Assembly: GCF_007558725.1 (NCBI RefSeq)
Contig: NZ_VLPL01000001.1
Location: forward strand, 702,833 to 766,832
DNA length: 64,000 bases
Reading direction: 5' to 3'
Source of the DNA: Fluviicola chungangensis
Lineage (GTDB): Bacteria > Bacteroidota > Bacteroidia > Flavobacteriales_D > Crocinitomicaceae
The notes below the pieces were generated by a model. That model had not been told where the DNA came from. It did not search any database and was given only the letters and a program-made list of their open reading frames with translations. Below are positions 25,256 to 33,811 of the stretch, piece after piece. The translations under genes were made by a program, and so were the position numbers. Position 1 is the stretch's first letter; every line of letters starts with the position of its first letter.

Positions 25256-26227
25256 CTACCTGGGAATTGTCGGTGTCGAATCCAGGGCATTCAGCATTTC
25301 CCTCTGTTTCAATTGCACCTTATTGTATTTGGCTGCATTACACACTCCGATAATTGCGGGAGAAGGAAATACCAGCCACCCCGCATAATCGTACCATTTG
25401 GCCTTTACCTTCAGCGATTCAATTCGTTGCCTGTCAAGTGAATCACGGAAGTTCAGGTATTGGAATGTATTTTTACCGCTGATCTTTTTCACACCGATCG
25501 AATCCGGAAATGGATTGTATAAAAAATCCCATCCTTTTTTGTCATAGTATGCGGAATCGTTTTGAAATGCCGGATTGATCCGATTAAAATATAGAAAACC
25601 TTCGCGGTTACAATCTACTTCCACCGGATGCGCATCGTGGTCTCCTTTGCTCATAATGGCAGGAAGCCCAACGCGGATCAGATAAGCAAATCCCATGCGC
25701 TTGCTTTGAAGGTAATGTCCGTATTCGTGCTGAAAAATGCGATTATCGGGACTGGGAGTACAATTCTTTTTCGCCAGAATATAATTCCCGAAACAAATCC
25801 CCGTCCAACCCACATTCATATTTAGCAAAGTACTTCCATTCGGATAACTGACCGTATTTACTTTACAAAGAACCGTATTATAGAAATGTGCCATAAAAAA
25901 TCCTATTCCTGTTTGCGGCCCCTGGTACGTCCATCTCGAAGTAACTTCCAGAAATCGCTTACCCGAACTGGAATTGGTGTCGGAAACAAATAGACCGCCC
26001 CAAATCCGTGCATCATTCTTTGCACTCAAATTCGCTCTTTTCCAGGCTGCCTTCCATCTTTTTTCCTTGGTTTTCGTCAAACCGGCAATAAACCCGCTCA
26101 CCCAGGAATCAATAATAAAATAATGAGGGCTCTCAGATGAAACCGAAGCCGCTTTAGCAGGTAAGACAAAAAGTAAACACAGAAGTAGCGGAAATACTGT
26201 TTTAAAGTGATTTGTCAATCTTTTCAT
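25256..26227 (-). CDS. Secreted HEYGH zincin-like protein of unknown function
   Basis: This 323-residue protein has a signal peptide (ending AKAAS, about residue 27) and the zinc-protease motif HExxH in IFQHEYGHYLQSKRMG, followed about 35 residues later by HPVEVDCNREGFLYF, whose Glu could be a third metal ligand. By memory, this HEYGHYLQ arrangement is common at the C-termini of Bacteroidota Rhs-type proteins, yet here it is a stand-alone exported protein. A real peptidase is not proven. A -7 box lies at 26265-26272. Confidence 0.7.
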   Translation of the reverse strand: MKRLTNHFKTVFPLLLCLLFVLPAKAASVSSESPHYFIIDSWVSGFIAGLTKTKEKRWKAAWKRANLSAKNDARIWGGLFVSDTNSSSGKRFLEVTSRWTYQGPQTGIGFFMAHFYNTVLCKVNTVSYPNGSTLLNMNVGWTGICFGNYILAKKNCTPSPDNRIFQHEYGHYLQSKRMGFAYLIRVGLPAIMSKGDHDAHPVEVDCNREGFLYFNRINPAFQNDSAYYDKKGWDFLYNPFPDSIGVKKISGKNTFQYLNFRDSLDRQRIESLKVKAKWYDYAGWLVFPSPAIIGVCNAAKYNKVQLKQREMLNALDSTPTIPR

Positions 26228-26264
26228 TTTCTATTCTAACGAATGAAGGGTTATTTTATGATCC

Positions 26265-26272
26265 CAAACTTA
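26265..26272 (-). promoter_or_regulatory. -7 box of the zincin-like gene
   Basis: CAAACTTA on the plus strand reads TAAGTTTG on the minus strand, an exact TAnnTTTG match, 37 nt before the ATG. Confidence 0.45.
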
Positions 26273-26311
26273 AAAATAATGTAATTTAGATTGATGTTTA
26301 TCGCTTATCCA

Positions 26312-27229
26312 ATGAAACAACTAGTATTCTGCTTCTCAATCTGCCTGCTGACAACAGCTTGTTCCGAAGGTTCGAAAAAAGAAGCCTCTGACAAAAGCAA
26401 ACCGGCAAATGAAGTTGCGGCAGTCCAAACCGAAGAACAGCCAGCTGACACGGTCCCTCAGCGAAATCCGGTTGTACGTAAGCTAACACCTGACCAAATC
26501 GGGAAACTGAATAAGCTTCTTCCGAAAAAAACGGTTGAATCCATGATCTCTTACCTCGATTCGCTTTCATTTGTTCACACAGATAAGGATTTTGCCCGGG
26601 TATATCACAATGGCAAGAAAATTTTTGCTGACATTGAAAAAGCTGTTTCAACCAAATTTCCCGATGGCTATTCCGGAATGGAAGCCTTGAGTTTCATCAA
26701 TAAATCATTTGCACTCCGGTCTTCCTGTGAAGCAGAATGCACTGAATTCGTCCTGGACTACAACTTCCTGGACCTTCAGAAGCTGGCTCAATACACCAAA
26801 GGGGAAGCCGATGACGATTTTATGGCGTTAAAAATCCTGGCTGAAGGTGAACAGGGAAGACACGAGCCAGGCTGGCTCAATTTTTTCGAACGTACCTGGG
26901 ATTACGGAGGCGGTTCACTCCTCGGAGACAGTAACAATTACAAATTTCTCAGCGGATCGTTCCTGGTCATTCAAAAAAGCGATTTGTTCAAAAAAGATCT
27001 GCTGACCCTTCGCGGACGTGTAATCCGCGATATGGAACACCCCATTTACATGTTCCCAAAATCGGTAGTTCTTGCCGAAATAAACCGCATTCTAAAAACA
27101 AAAATAGTATCCTATCCGGAAGCTCACCGCATCCTGCTTCTCAAGCAATCCATTGAAAGGGATCAGGAAGAACCTGCCTTACAGTTTAACTGCTCAGACC
27201 CTGAATCCAATTGCAATTGGGGAGGTTAA
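26312..27229 (+). CDS. Lipoprotein of unknown function
   Basis: From the ATG at 26312 it encodes 305 residues with a lipobox at LTTAC (residue 17). An upstream in-frame TTG at 26291 was rejected because the ATG begins a clean signal peptide. A Lys/Glu/Ala-rich linker (residues 20-60) precedes a mostly helical domain with several cysteines (SSCEAECTEF, FNCSDPESNCNW). I do not recognise the family. It is divergent from the zincin-like gene and convergent with the outer-membrane protein genes. Confidence 0.75.
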   Translation: MKQLVFCFSICLLTTACSEGSKKEASDKSKPANEVAAVQTEEQPADTVPQRNPVVRKLTPDQIGKLNKLLPKKTVESMISYLDSLSFVHTDKDFARVYHNGKKIFADIEKAVSTKFPDGYSGMEALSFINKSFALRSSCEAECTEFVLDYNFLDLQKLAQYTKGEADDDFMALKILAEGEQGRHEPGWLNFFERTWDYGGGSLLGDSNNYKFLSGSFLVIQKSDLFKKDLLTLRGRVIRDMEHPIYMFPKSVVLAEINRILKTKIVSYPEAHRILLLKQSIERDQEEPALQFNCSDPESNCNWGG

Positions 27230-27313
27230 ATGATCAAAAAAAGTTTAACGGGTTCAAGTTGTTTAAGTAAATCTATATTGAACTATTGAACTCATCTATA
27301 ACAACTCTTTTAG

Positions 27314-27877
27314 CTACTGTCTGACGTTTTTGCAGGGTAGTTGAAAACCCAATCCTCCCGTACCCATAAACTGGTCGAGCGGTCTTGCGTGCCAAGGATC
27401 TGTCTGATGAATGTACTGACATTCCAGGAAAAAATAGAAGAATTTATAAACATGATAGTTCACCCCTGCTTTAACCGCAAAAGCGGAATTATAAATGCGT
27501 TCACTTCTTTCATTGGTTTGAATGGCAGAAAAGCCTACCTGCAAGCCTACAAACGGATCTAAACGCTTGTACGGAAAATAACGCATAAATCCAGCTTGGA
27601 CCTGCAGATGGTCATTAATATAGCCCGGTTTTGACTGAGCACCTATAAACTGATAGATGTCTCCTCTAAAACTGTATTTGTCGTCAAAATGATAGTTCAT
27701 GTATCCACCGACGTACAAATTCAAGCCTTTTGAATTCAATTGCTGTGAAGGATAAATGCTTCCCGTTGTTTGCAGTAATCCGGCCCGGTCGCCATCCGCA
27801 AGGATCTGTGCGCCTGTGAAGTTTATACCGGTTAAGAAACAAAAAAACAGGATGCTTATTTTCTTTTTGATTTCCAT
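27314..27877 (-). CDS. Outer-membrane beta-barrel protein
   Basis: This 187-residue protein has a signal peptide (ending FTGAQ) and alternating amphipathic strands such as NLYVGGYMNYHFDDKYSFRGDIY, VQAGFMRYFPY, DPFVGLQVGFSAIQ and YFFLECQYIHQ, a small barrel of the outer-membrane protein beta-barrel class. Function unknown. Its start overlaps the end of the upstream barrel gene by 22 nt, so the pair is cotranscribed. Confidence 0.75.
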   Translation of the reverse strand: MEIKKKISILFFCFLTGINFTGAQILADGDRAGLLQTTGSIYPSQQLNSKGLNLYVGGYMNYHFDDKYSFRGDIYQFIGAQSKPGYINDHLQVQAGFMRYFPYKRLDPFVGLQVGFSAIQTNERSERIYNSAFAVKAGVNYHVYKFFYFFLECQYIHQTDPWHARPLDQFMGTGGLGFQLPCKNVRQ

Positions 27878-28485
27878 AGGTCGCCTAATTTATAGTTTAA
27901 CGTCAATGAAGTCAGCAAATGTCCTTCCAGAGAGCCTCCTTTATGCTTTTCGAATTCAACTCTTCCGTTTTCTTCCATATGCGAATGGATATCTGTTCCC
28001 AAATGGATCATGTATTGGCTGGAAAGTGAAATATCGAATCGCTGTGTCAAATTGAAATGAAGGCCCAATCCGCCTTGTACCGCACTGCTCCAACGTTCTA
28101 TCTTATTGCTTCTGTCGGCCAATTCGGTTTGCAAAGTACGATCAAAACAATGTCCGGCAACAATATAGGGTTGTACTTTCGGTGTGGGATTGCTCAGGAC
28201 GTAAAACATCACGCTCCAGCCAATGTGCAAATCATTTCTTCGAGTGTATTGATTGGTTACCGGCAAGTAGTCCATGAACCATTCGGTATTTACACGATCT
28301 GACAATTGAAGTCTCATTTGTCCTCCCAAACCAACAGCCGGACGCTCATGATCTCCGTTAAAAGTACTCAGTGTTGTTCGCTGTCCGAAGGAAAGAATCC
28401 CTCCTCTTCCACCTTTTATAGTCAGGTCCTGAGCAAATGCATGACACGAGAGGATCACAAACAGGAAGATGCATCTCTTTTTCAT
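27856..28485 (-). CDS. Outer-membrane beta-barrel protein
   Basis: This 209-residue protein has a signal peptide (ending HAFAQ) and barrel-like strands (VGLGGQMRLQLSDRVNTEW, HIGWSVMFYVLS, YIVAGHCFD, VQGGLGLHFNLTQRFDISLSSQY, LTSLTLNYKLG). It looks related in layout to the gene downstream, with which it overlaps by 22 nt in another frame. The two may be a diverged duplicate pair that acts together; this is inference. Confidence 0.75.
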   Translation of the reverse strand: MKKRCIFLFVILSCHAFAQDLTIKGGRGGILSFGQRTTLSTFNGDHERPAVGLGGQMRLQLSDRVNTEWFMDYLPVTNQYTRRNDLHIGWSVMFYVLSNPTPKVQPYIVAGHCFDRTLQTELADRSNKIERWSSAVQGGLGLHFNLTQRFDISLSSQYMIHLGTDIHSHMEENGRVEFEKHKGGSLEGHLLTSLTLNYKLGDLWKSKRK

Positions 28486-28551
28486 AGGTTCGTTTATTGA
28501 AGTAATGTCTTTTTTTAATAACGTTACTAAAGTAGTAATTAGTATAAACTA

Positions 28552-28581
28552 TGTGGGGACGTGATACATCACGTCCCCACA
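28552..28581. repeat. Palindromic element, 28-nt family, copy 1
   Basis: GTGGGGACGTGAT (28553-28565) and its exact complement (28568-28580) flank AC; the outer T/A pair extends it to 30 nt. It lies between the fabI stop and the upstream barrel gene. Its 28-nt length and outer GTNGGG arms match three other elements at 38363, 40882 and 43498. Confidence 0.9.
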
Positions 28582-28613
28582 GGTTTTCGTTCAATATTTT
28601 TAATCTCAGAGAA

Positions 28614-29423
28614 TCAAATTCCCAACTTCTTCAGGATTGTGTCGCTTACTCCTGTTGTGGAATAACCACCATCGTGGAATAAATTCTGCATGGTCACCAT
28701 TCTGGTCAAATCTGAGAACAATGAAATACAGTAATTCGCGCAATCTTCAGCACTTGCATTTCCCAATGGTGCAATCGCATCCGCATAATCGTAGAAATCT
28801 CCGAATCCTTTAATTCCAGAACCGGCAGTTGTTTTAGTCGGAGACTGGGAAACCGTATTGATACGCACTTTCTTCTCCAATCCATAATGATAACCAAAAC
28901 TTCTTGCGATTGATTCCAACATCGCTTTGATGTCAGCCATATCTGTATAGAACGGGTAAGTTCTTTGAGCAGCCGCGTAAGTCAATGCAACTACACTCCC
29001 CCATTCATTGATTGCATCCATATTCTTTGCTACAGAAAGCATTTTATGTAAAGACAATGCAGAAACATCAATCCCTTTTTGGAAAAAGTCATAATTCAAA
29101 TCCTGATACGGGATATTTTTACGAATGTTCACACTCATACCGATCGAGTGCAGTACGAAATCAATCTTACCACCTAAAATTTCCTGAGCGTCAGTGAAAA
29201 GCTTTTTTAAATCATCTGTATTTGTTGCATCAGCAGGAATAATCGTTGAATTTGTCTTTGCAGCCAATTCATTAATTTCTCCCATTCGCATTGCAATTGG
29301 AGCATTTGTTAAAACAAAAGTCGCGCCGTGTTCATGTGCTTTTTCAGCAACTTTCCAGGCAATTGAATTTTGATCCAATGCTCCGGTAATGATCCCACGT
29401 TTTCCTTCCAATAATTTTGACAT
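28614..29423 (-). CDS. fabI: Enoyl-[acyl-carrier-protein] reductase (NADH) FabI
   Basis: From the ATG at 29423 it encodes 269 residues. It shows the FabI cofactor loop GIITGALDQNSIAW, LHSIGMS, and the catalytic Tyr159-x6-Lys166 in FYTDMADIKAMLES, with SQSPTKTTAGSGI as the substrate loop. It catalyses the last reduction of fatty-acid elongation and is the triclosan-type target. A longer TTG-started frame (29444) overlaps the promoter and is rejected. The promoter upstream has both boxes at ideal spacing. Confidence 0.95.
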   Translation of the reverse strand: MSKLLEGKRGIITGALDQNSIAWKVAEKAHEHGATFVLTNAPIAMRMGEINELAAKTNSTIIPADATNTDDLKKLFTDAQEILGGKIDFVLHSIGMSVNIRKNIPYQDLNYDFFQKGIDVSALSLHKMLSVAKNMDAINEWGSVVALTYAAAQRTYPFYTDMADIKAMLESIARSFGYHYGLEKKVRINTVSQSPTKTTAGSGIKGFGDFYDYADAIAPLGNASAEDCANYCISLFSDLTRMVTMQNLFHDGGYSTTGVSDTILKKLGI

Positions 29424-29441
29424 AATTGTTTGATTTGGGGA

Positions 29442-29471
29442 CAAATTTAGAATTTAATTTCAAGCTTACAA
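29442..29471 (-). promoter_or_regulatory. fabI promoter with -33 and -7 boxes
   Basis: On the minus strand, TTG (29471-29469) is followed after exactly 19 nt by TAAATTTG (29449-29442), the Bacteroidota -33/-7 arrangement. The predicted start is near 29436, a leader of about 13 nt. Confidence 0.75.
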
Positions 29472-29546
29472 GGAATATTTCGGGCTATCATCCGAATTAA
29501 ACCGAATTCCAAAAGATTCCCCCTTTCTGATGTTCTTGAAGGAAGC

Positions 29547-30320
29547 TCAGACAAATTCAAATTTCAGTCCGTCATAGGCAGCAAATACATTCGGAGGCAA
29601 TTCCCGTTCAATTTCTTCATGTGTACCGAAAAGATGCGAAATGTGTGTCAGGTATGCTTTTTCAGGTTTCACCCGGTGAATAAAATCCAGCGCTTCTTTC
29701 AGGTTGAAATGAGAGATATGCGGCTCTTTTCTCAACGCATTCACGATCAATATTTTTACTCCTTTCAACTTTTCAATTTCGGCAGGAGCAACTGTTTTCG
29801 CATCGGTTATATAAGCAAAATCAGCTATTCGAAAGCCTAAAACGGGCATCACATAGTGCATGACTTCTACCGGAACAACCGGAATTTTACCCGACAGCTC
29901 GAATGGTTTATTTTCAATGTTTATGATATTCAACTGAGGAATCCCGGGGTATTTCTCATCTTCGAATGCGTAATGATATTCACGTCGCAATGCCGTTTCA
30001 ACGGCTTTCGAACAATAAATATCCATATCCCGTTTTTCAATGAAATTAAATGCTCTCACATCATCCAAACCCGCCATGTGATCTTTGTGCTCATGTGTGA
30101 ATAGCACGGCCTCGAGACTTTTTACCTGAAACCGGAGCATTTGCTGCCTGAAATCAGGTCCCGCATCAATTACATAGTTTTTTCCTTCAATTTCCAGGAG
30201 AACGGAACAACGCAGGCGGTCATCTTTCGGATCACTGGAAGTACAAACGTGACAACTGCATGCAATCACAGGAATTCCCTGAGAGGTGCCGGAGCCTAAT
30301 ATCGTTGCTGAAAACTTCAT
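29547..30320 (-). CDS. MBL-fold metallohydrolase (PhnP-like)
   Basis: This 257-residue metallo-beta-lactamase-fold protein has the metal motif THEHKDH (HxHxDH), a His at MHYVMPVLGF, the Asp of YITDAK, and an HISH near the C-terminus. The N-terminal ILGSGTSQGIPVIACSCHVC carries three cysteines as in PhnP-type cyclic phosphodiesterases, which bind a structural zinc. The exact substrate is unknown. Its ATG overlaps the stop of the DUF423 gene by one base, indicating coupling. Confidence 0.85.
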   Translation of the reverse strand: MKFSATILGSGTSQGIPVIACSCHVCTSSDPKDDRLRCSVLLEIEGKNYVIDAGPDFRQQMLRFQVKSLEAVLFTHEHKDHMAGLDDVRAFNFIEKRDMDIYCSKAVETALRREYHYAFEDEKYPGIPQLNIINIENKPFELSGKIPVVPVEVMHYVMPVLGFRIADFAYITDAKTVAPAEIEKLKGVKILIVNALRKEPHISHFNLKEALDFIHRVKPEKAYLTHISHLFGTHEEIERELPPNVFAAYDGLKFEFV

Positions 30321-30715
30321 TAATTACGCGAGCGGATTACTTGGATTAAGAGAACTGTCCATCCGATGATCAGCAGCAATCCGCCAATCGGAGTTACCGG
30401 ACCAAACGCTTTTGACAATACACCTCCGGCGTGAACTTTGGAATATGTCAGTCCATAAATACTTCCGGAAAAGAAAATCGTTCCAAGCAACAATAAATAA
30501 AAAACAGCCTTTCCATTAATCGAGAACCGAGTTGTTATGAACGGGACGGCTAAAAACCCCAATCCCTGGAAAAACTGATACTTTGTTGCAGTATCAAAAG
30601 CTGTCAAAATAGCTTCGTCCGAGGTTATTTTTTTCAACCCATGAGCTCCGAAAGCTCCAAAAATGATTGCAATGATGATCAGAATAAGACCTGTTATTAC
30701 CCATTTTTTCTCCAT
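30320..30715 (-). CDS. DUF423 membrane protein (YgdD-like)
   Basis: This 131-residue protein has four transmembrane helices and the DUF423 signatures IIFGAFGAHGLKK near the N-terminus, FDTATKYQFFQGLG, and a C-terminal TPIGGLLLIIGW. Function is unknown. It overlaps the MBL gene by one nucleotide and lies 28 nt after the DUF4377 gene, suggesting a three-gene unit. Confidence 0.88.
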   Translation of the reverse strand: MEKKWVITGLILIIIAIIFGAFGAHGLKKITSDEAILTAFDTATKYQFFQGLGFLAVPFITTRFSINGKAVFYLLLLGTIFFSGSIYGLTYSKVHAGGVLSKAFGPVTPIGGLLLIIGWTVLLIQVIRSRN

Positions 30716-30743
30716 AGATTTAAAGATAGGAGAAAAAAGACAA

Positions 30744-31109
30744 TCAGGACTCTTTGATCTTTGAAATTATTTCTACCAATGTGTATTTGAACCTTTCGGA
30801 ACCGGTCTTACCTTGCTGCATGTCGATTCTGACAATCAAATCATAGGTATAACCTTCTTCAAAGGTAAATCCTTCAATCGGCTGCTGAAGTACTTCCCAG
30901 GTTTCCATACCGATACTCGCACCTTTTTGCACGGAATAACACCACTTCACTACATCGGTATTCTGCTGACACTCTACGCGATGACCTTGTACACGCATTT
31001 TGATGACTTCTCCCGCATCCGAATGAATCAACTGCGGATCATGGTTCAACGCTTTTGAAGTAAAACTGATAGTAGCAAGCGAAAGGGTTATCAAAAGTAC
31101 CTTAAACAT
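30744..31109 (-). CDS. Secreted DUF4377 domain protein
   Basis: This 121-residue protein has a signal peptide (MFKVLLITLSLATISFTSKA) and a DUF4377-like domain: MRVQGHRVECQ, KWCYSVQKG, PIEGFTFEEGYTYDLIVRID and KYTLVEIISK. The family is small, exported and of unknown role; relatives are often lipoproteins or fused to heat-shock META domains. Two cysteines could form a disulfide. It precedes DUF423 by 28 nt. Confidence 0.8.
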   Translation of the reverse strand: MFKVLLITLSLATISFTSKALNHDPQLIHSDAGEVIKMRVQGHRVECQQNTDVVKWCYSVQKGASIGMETWEVLQQPIEGFTFEEGYTYDLIVRIDMQQGKTGSERFKYTLVEIISKIKES

Positions 31110-31197
31110 AATTCGTGTATTTATTTAATAAAGATACGGAAAGAAAGTGGTAGGGTTGTTTATTTGTTAGAGAATTCACTTAAATTGAAAAATTAGA

Positions 31198-31229
31198 GTG
31201 CAGAAATGAAATAGCTTCGCACATTCTGC
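31198..31229 (-). terminator. Probable terminator of the bamD-recN operon
   Basis: On the minus strand, GCAGAATG pairs with CATTTCTGC (one bulge) and is followed by ACTCTAATTTTTC. It lies about 30 nt past the recN stop codon. Confidence 0.55.
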
Positions 31230-31259
31230 TTTCAAATTTTGCATTATTATTCACGCTAG

Positions 31260-32912
31260 CTATCGGGATTCAATTAATTGGATTGCGGAAGAACGTGCCA
31301 AATCTGTTACTTGTTCACCCGAGATCAGTTTGGCCAGCACTTCAATGCGTTCCGTATCGTCCAACAGGTGGATTTCCGAAATGGTCTGACTGTTTGCGTG
31401 GGATTTGGAAACCTCGAAATGGTAATCTCCTTTTGCTGCGACCTGTGGTAAATGTGTAATTGCAAAAACCTGGATGTGTTTCCCCATTTGTTTGAGTAAT
31501 TTTCCCATTCTCAAGGCTACCTCACCGGAAACACCGGTATCAATTTCATCCAGGATCAGGGTCGGAAGGGATTTTTTCTCGCTCATGATTAACTGAATAG
31601 CTAACATAACACGCGACAATTCTCCTCCGCTCGCCGCTTTTTCGATCGGTTTCAAATCCAATCCTTTATTGGCTGAAAAAAGAATCTGTATGCCCATTCC
31701 CCCGTTGGAATCCAATTTTTCAGACCGGGTGAGCAGAATCCGGAACCGGGAATGCTCCATTTTCATTTCGGTAAGTAATTCCAATAAATACGTTTCCAGT
31801 TTCGGAATTACTTTGGACCGTTTCTCAAATAATTCTTCCGATCGCTGAAGCAATTCCTTTCCTTTCTCTTCAATCTCCTTTGTCAACTCGGCAATCCGCT
31901 CATCGGAAGAATCCGATTCGACCAGTTTACTTTCCAGCGTATCGAGATAAGCGCTCAATTCCTCCTGCGAAGAAAAGTGATGCTTTTTTAAGATCTTGTT
32001 GTATTCGTCGAGGGATTCTGTCAGGCGGAACAAGGCTTCGGGATCTCCTTCCAGTTGGTTCAATTGCCTGTCCGAATCCCTGGAAATGTCTTCCAATTCT
32101 GCAATAACATCCTGTAACCGAACAGAAATTGCATTCAGATCGGAATCTGCATGCTTCCATTTATCAATGTGCGCTTTCAATCTTCGAATCAGATCTGTTG
32201 CGCCGCTTTCCTGGTCCATGGCATTTATGATCGCCGAATATGCCTCTTTCAAATCGTCTAATTGAGACAATTTATTGAAATCGTTCTCCAATGCAGCATA
32301 ATCTACCTGGTCCAAATTCAGTTGCTGAATTTCATTCAACTGAAAACGGATGTAATCCAGTTCCTGCAACTGACCGGACCTGGAAGTTTCCAATTGGACT
32401 TTCTCCGCTTTTAACCGATTGATCCGGCTATGTAAAACCGCGACCTGTTGTGCCAAATCGAGGCTATCGGCATAAGAATCCAGCAGATCAAACTGAAATT
32501 TCGTTTTTTTTATTTCCAGTGTTTCGTGTTGCGAGTGAATATAAACCAATTGCTCCGTCAGTTCTTTCAATTGATTTAATTGAACAGGAGTATCGTTAAT
32601 AAACGAACGGGATTTTCCCTGGCTGGTAATCTCTCTCCTGATCACTGTTTCCGATTCCCAATCAATATCTTCCTGTAAGAACCAGTCCTTAAAACTTTCA
32701 TTCAAATGGAATACTGCTTCGACTATGGTTTTCTTTTCAGGATTACGGATTACGGAAAAGTCGGAGCGTTCTCCGAGGATTAAGTTCAACGCACCCAATA
32801 GAATCGATTTTCCGGACCCAGTTTCACCTGTAATGACGTGCAACCCATCGTAAAACTGAAGGGAAACATGTTCAATTAAAGCAAAATTTTGAACAGAAAG
32901 AGAATGCAGCAT
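31260..32912 (-). CDS. recN: DNA repair protein RecN
   Basis: This 550-residue SMC-like ATPase has Walker A GETGSGKS near residue 30, the Q-loop region VYIHSQHETLEI, two long coiled coils (about 150-350), and the C-terminal ABC signature KAASGGELSRVMLA followed by Walker B TLILDEIDTGVSGE. It acts in double-strand break repair. It starts within the last base of the DUF4835 gene and is the last gene of the bamD-rpoZ-coaBC-DUF4835-recN operon. Confidence 0.96.
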   Translation of the reverse strand: MLHSLSVQNFALIEHVSLQFYDGLHVITGETGSGKSILLGALNLILGERSDFSVIRNPEKKTIVEAVFHLNESFKDWFLQEDIDWESETVIRREITSQGKSRSFINDTPVQLNQLKELTEQLVYIHSQHETLEIKKTKFQFDLLDSYADSLDLAQQVAVLHSRINRLKAEKVQLETSRSGQLQELDYIRFQLNEIQQLNLDQVDYAALENDFNKLSQLDDLKEAYSAIINAMDQESGATDLIRRLKAHIDKWKHADSDLNAISVRLQDVIAELEDISRDSDRQLNQLEGDPEALFRLTESLDEYNKILKKHHFSSQEELSAYLDTLESKLVESDSSDERIAELTKEIEEKGKELLQRSEELFEKRSKVIPKLETYLLELLTEMKMEHSRFRILLTRSEKLDSNGGMGIQILFSANKGLDLKPIEKAASGGELSRVMLAIQLIMSEKKSLPTLILDEIDTGVSGEVALRMGKLLKQMGKHIQVFAITHLPQVAAKGDYHFEVSKSHANSQTISEIHLLDDTERIEVLAKLISGEQVTDLARSSAIQLIESR

Positions 32913-33811
32913 TAGTTCAGAATTTCTTCGTATTTGGTCGAATTGGTAGGATCTATTTTCTTTAACACCGCAACGATCTGTGTTTTTTCTTCCGGTTTTG
33001 CAGTCGAATACAAATTTTTCAATTCATTCAATTTACAATACGCGAAATTGATGATGTTAATCGTATTGGGCCGGGCAGCCGAAACTTTAGACAATTTATC
33101 CAAAGCGGTGTAAATAGCCTTTTTCGCCTCATCCGGCTTGTCGTACATATGATCCATTCCCAAGCGGTGGTATTCATAATAACACTCTCTCAGAGGTTCA
33201 AATAGTTGCTGCAATGCATTTTCTACCAACCAGTAACGGTTCTTCTTTCCCTGCTCGTTTGATTTCCAACCTTTTCCGGTAGCAGTTTGTGCATTTGTAA
33301 CGATCTGTTGTGCTTCCTGGAAATACTTTGTCCCGCCTTGTTTGGAAAACGAATCAAAATCCAGGGCGATGATATAGTAAGCATAGAATGCCAGGATAGA
33401 AGACAAATTGTCCCGGAACTGGTTCTTGGAATAAATCACCTGGCTGCTTCTTGTGTAAGTGAAATCCAGGTTGTCATCCTGGAAATTAAATAAGGTCGTG
33501 TTATAAGAACCATTGTAAACGGGTCTGCTGGACTGCACCTGGATGGACCCGGTAAATTCTCCGGCATTGATAGTATTGATCTGCAACTGCAGCTGACAAT
33601 TGATACGTTCCTCCACTTTGAACTTTTCTTCCGTCCATTTGGTATTGTTCATCAAATCCGTGATCACCTGTTTCAATTGTTCGAACAATTCTTTTTCTGC
33701 CGACGTTACTTCGGTTTTGATATTGGTAATCAGCGAAACCTGGCAATTCAATTCCTGGGAATATCCTCTTACAATAAGCGTCAAAAAGACAAGGGTCAGA
33801 ATTTTATTCAT
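32912..33811 (-). CDS. porD: DUF4835 family protein, PorD-like T9SS component
   Basis: This 299-residue exported protein has a signal peptide (ending GYSQE) and the DUF4835 body: LNCQVSLITNIKTEVTSAE, FKVEERINCQLQLQIN, VQSSRPVYNGSYNTTLFNF, FRDNLSSILAFYAYYIIALDFDSFSKQGGT. As I recall, the family is annotated as T9SS protein PorD. Its place between coaBC and recN is conserved in Flavobacteria. It overlaps coaBC by 8 nt and recN by 1 nt. The four T9SS cargo proteins in this window agree with a working T9SS. Confidence 0.88.
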   Translation of the reverse strand: MNKILTLVFLTLIVRGYSQELNCQVSLITNIKTEVTSAEKELFEQLKQVITDLMNNTKWTEEKFKVEERINCQLQLQINTINAGEFTGSIQVQSSRPVYNGSYNTTLFNFQDDNLDFTYTRSSQVIYSKNQFRDNLSSILAFYAYYIIALDFDSFSKQGGTKYFQEAQQIVTNAQTATGKGWKSNEQGKKNRYWLVENALQQLFEPLRECYYEYHRLGMDHMYDKPDEAKKAIYTALDKLSKVSAARPNTINIINFAYCKLNELKNLYSTAKPEEKTQIVAVLKKIDPTNSTKYEEILN

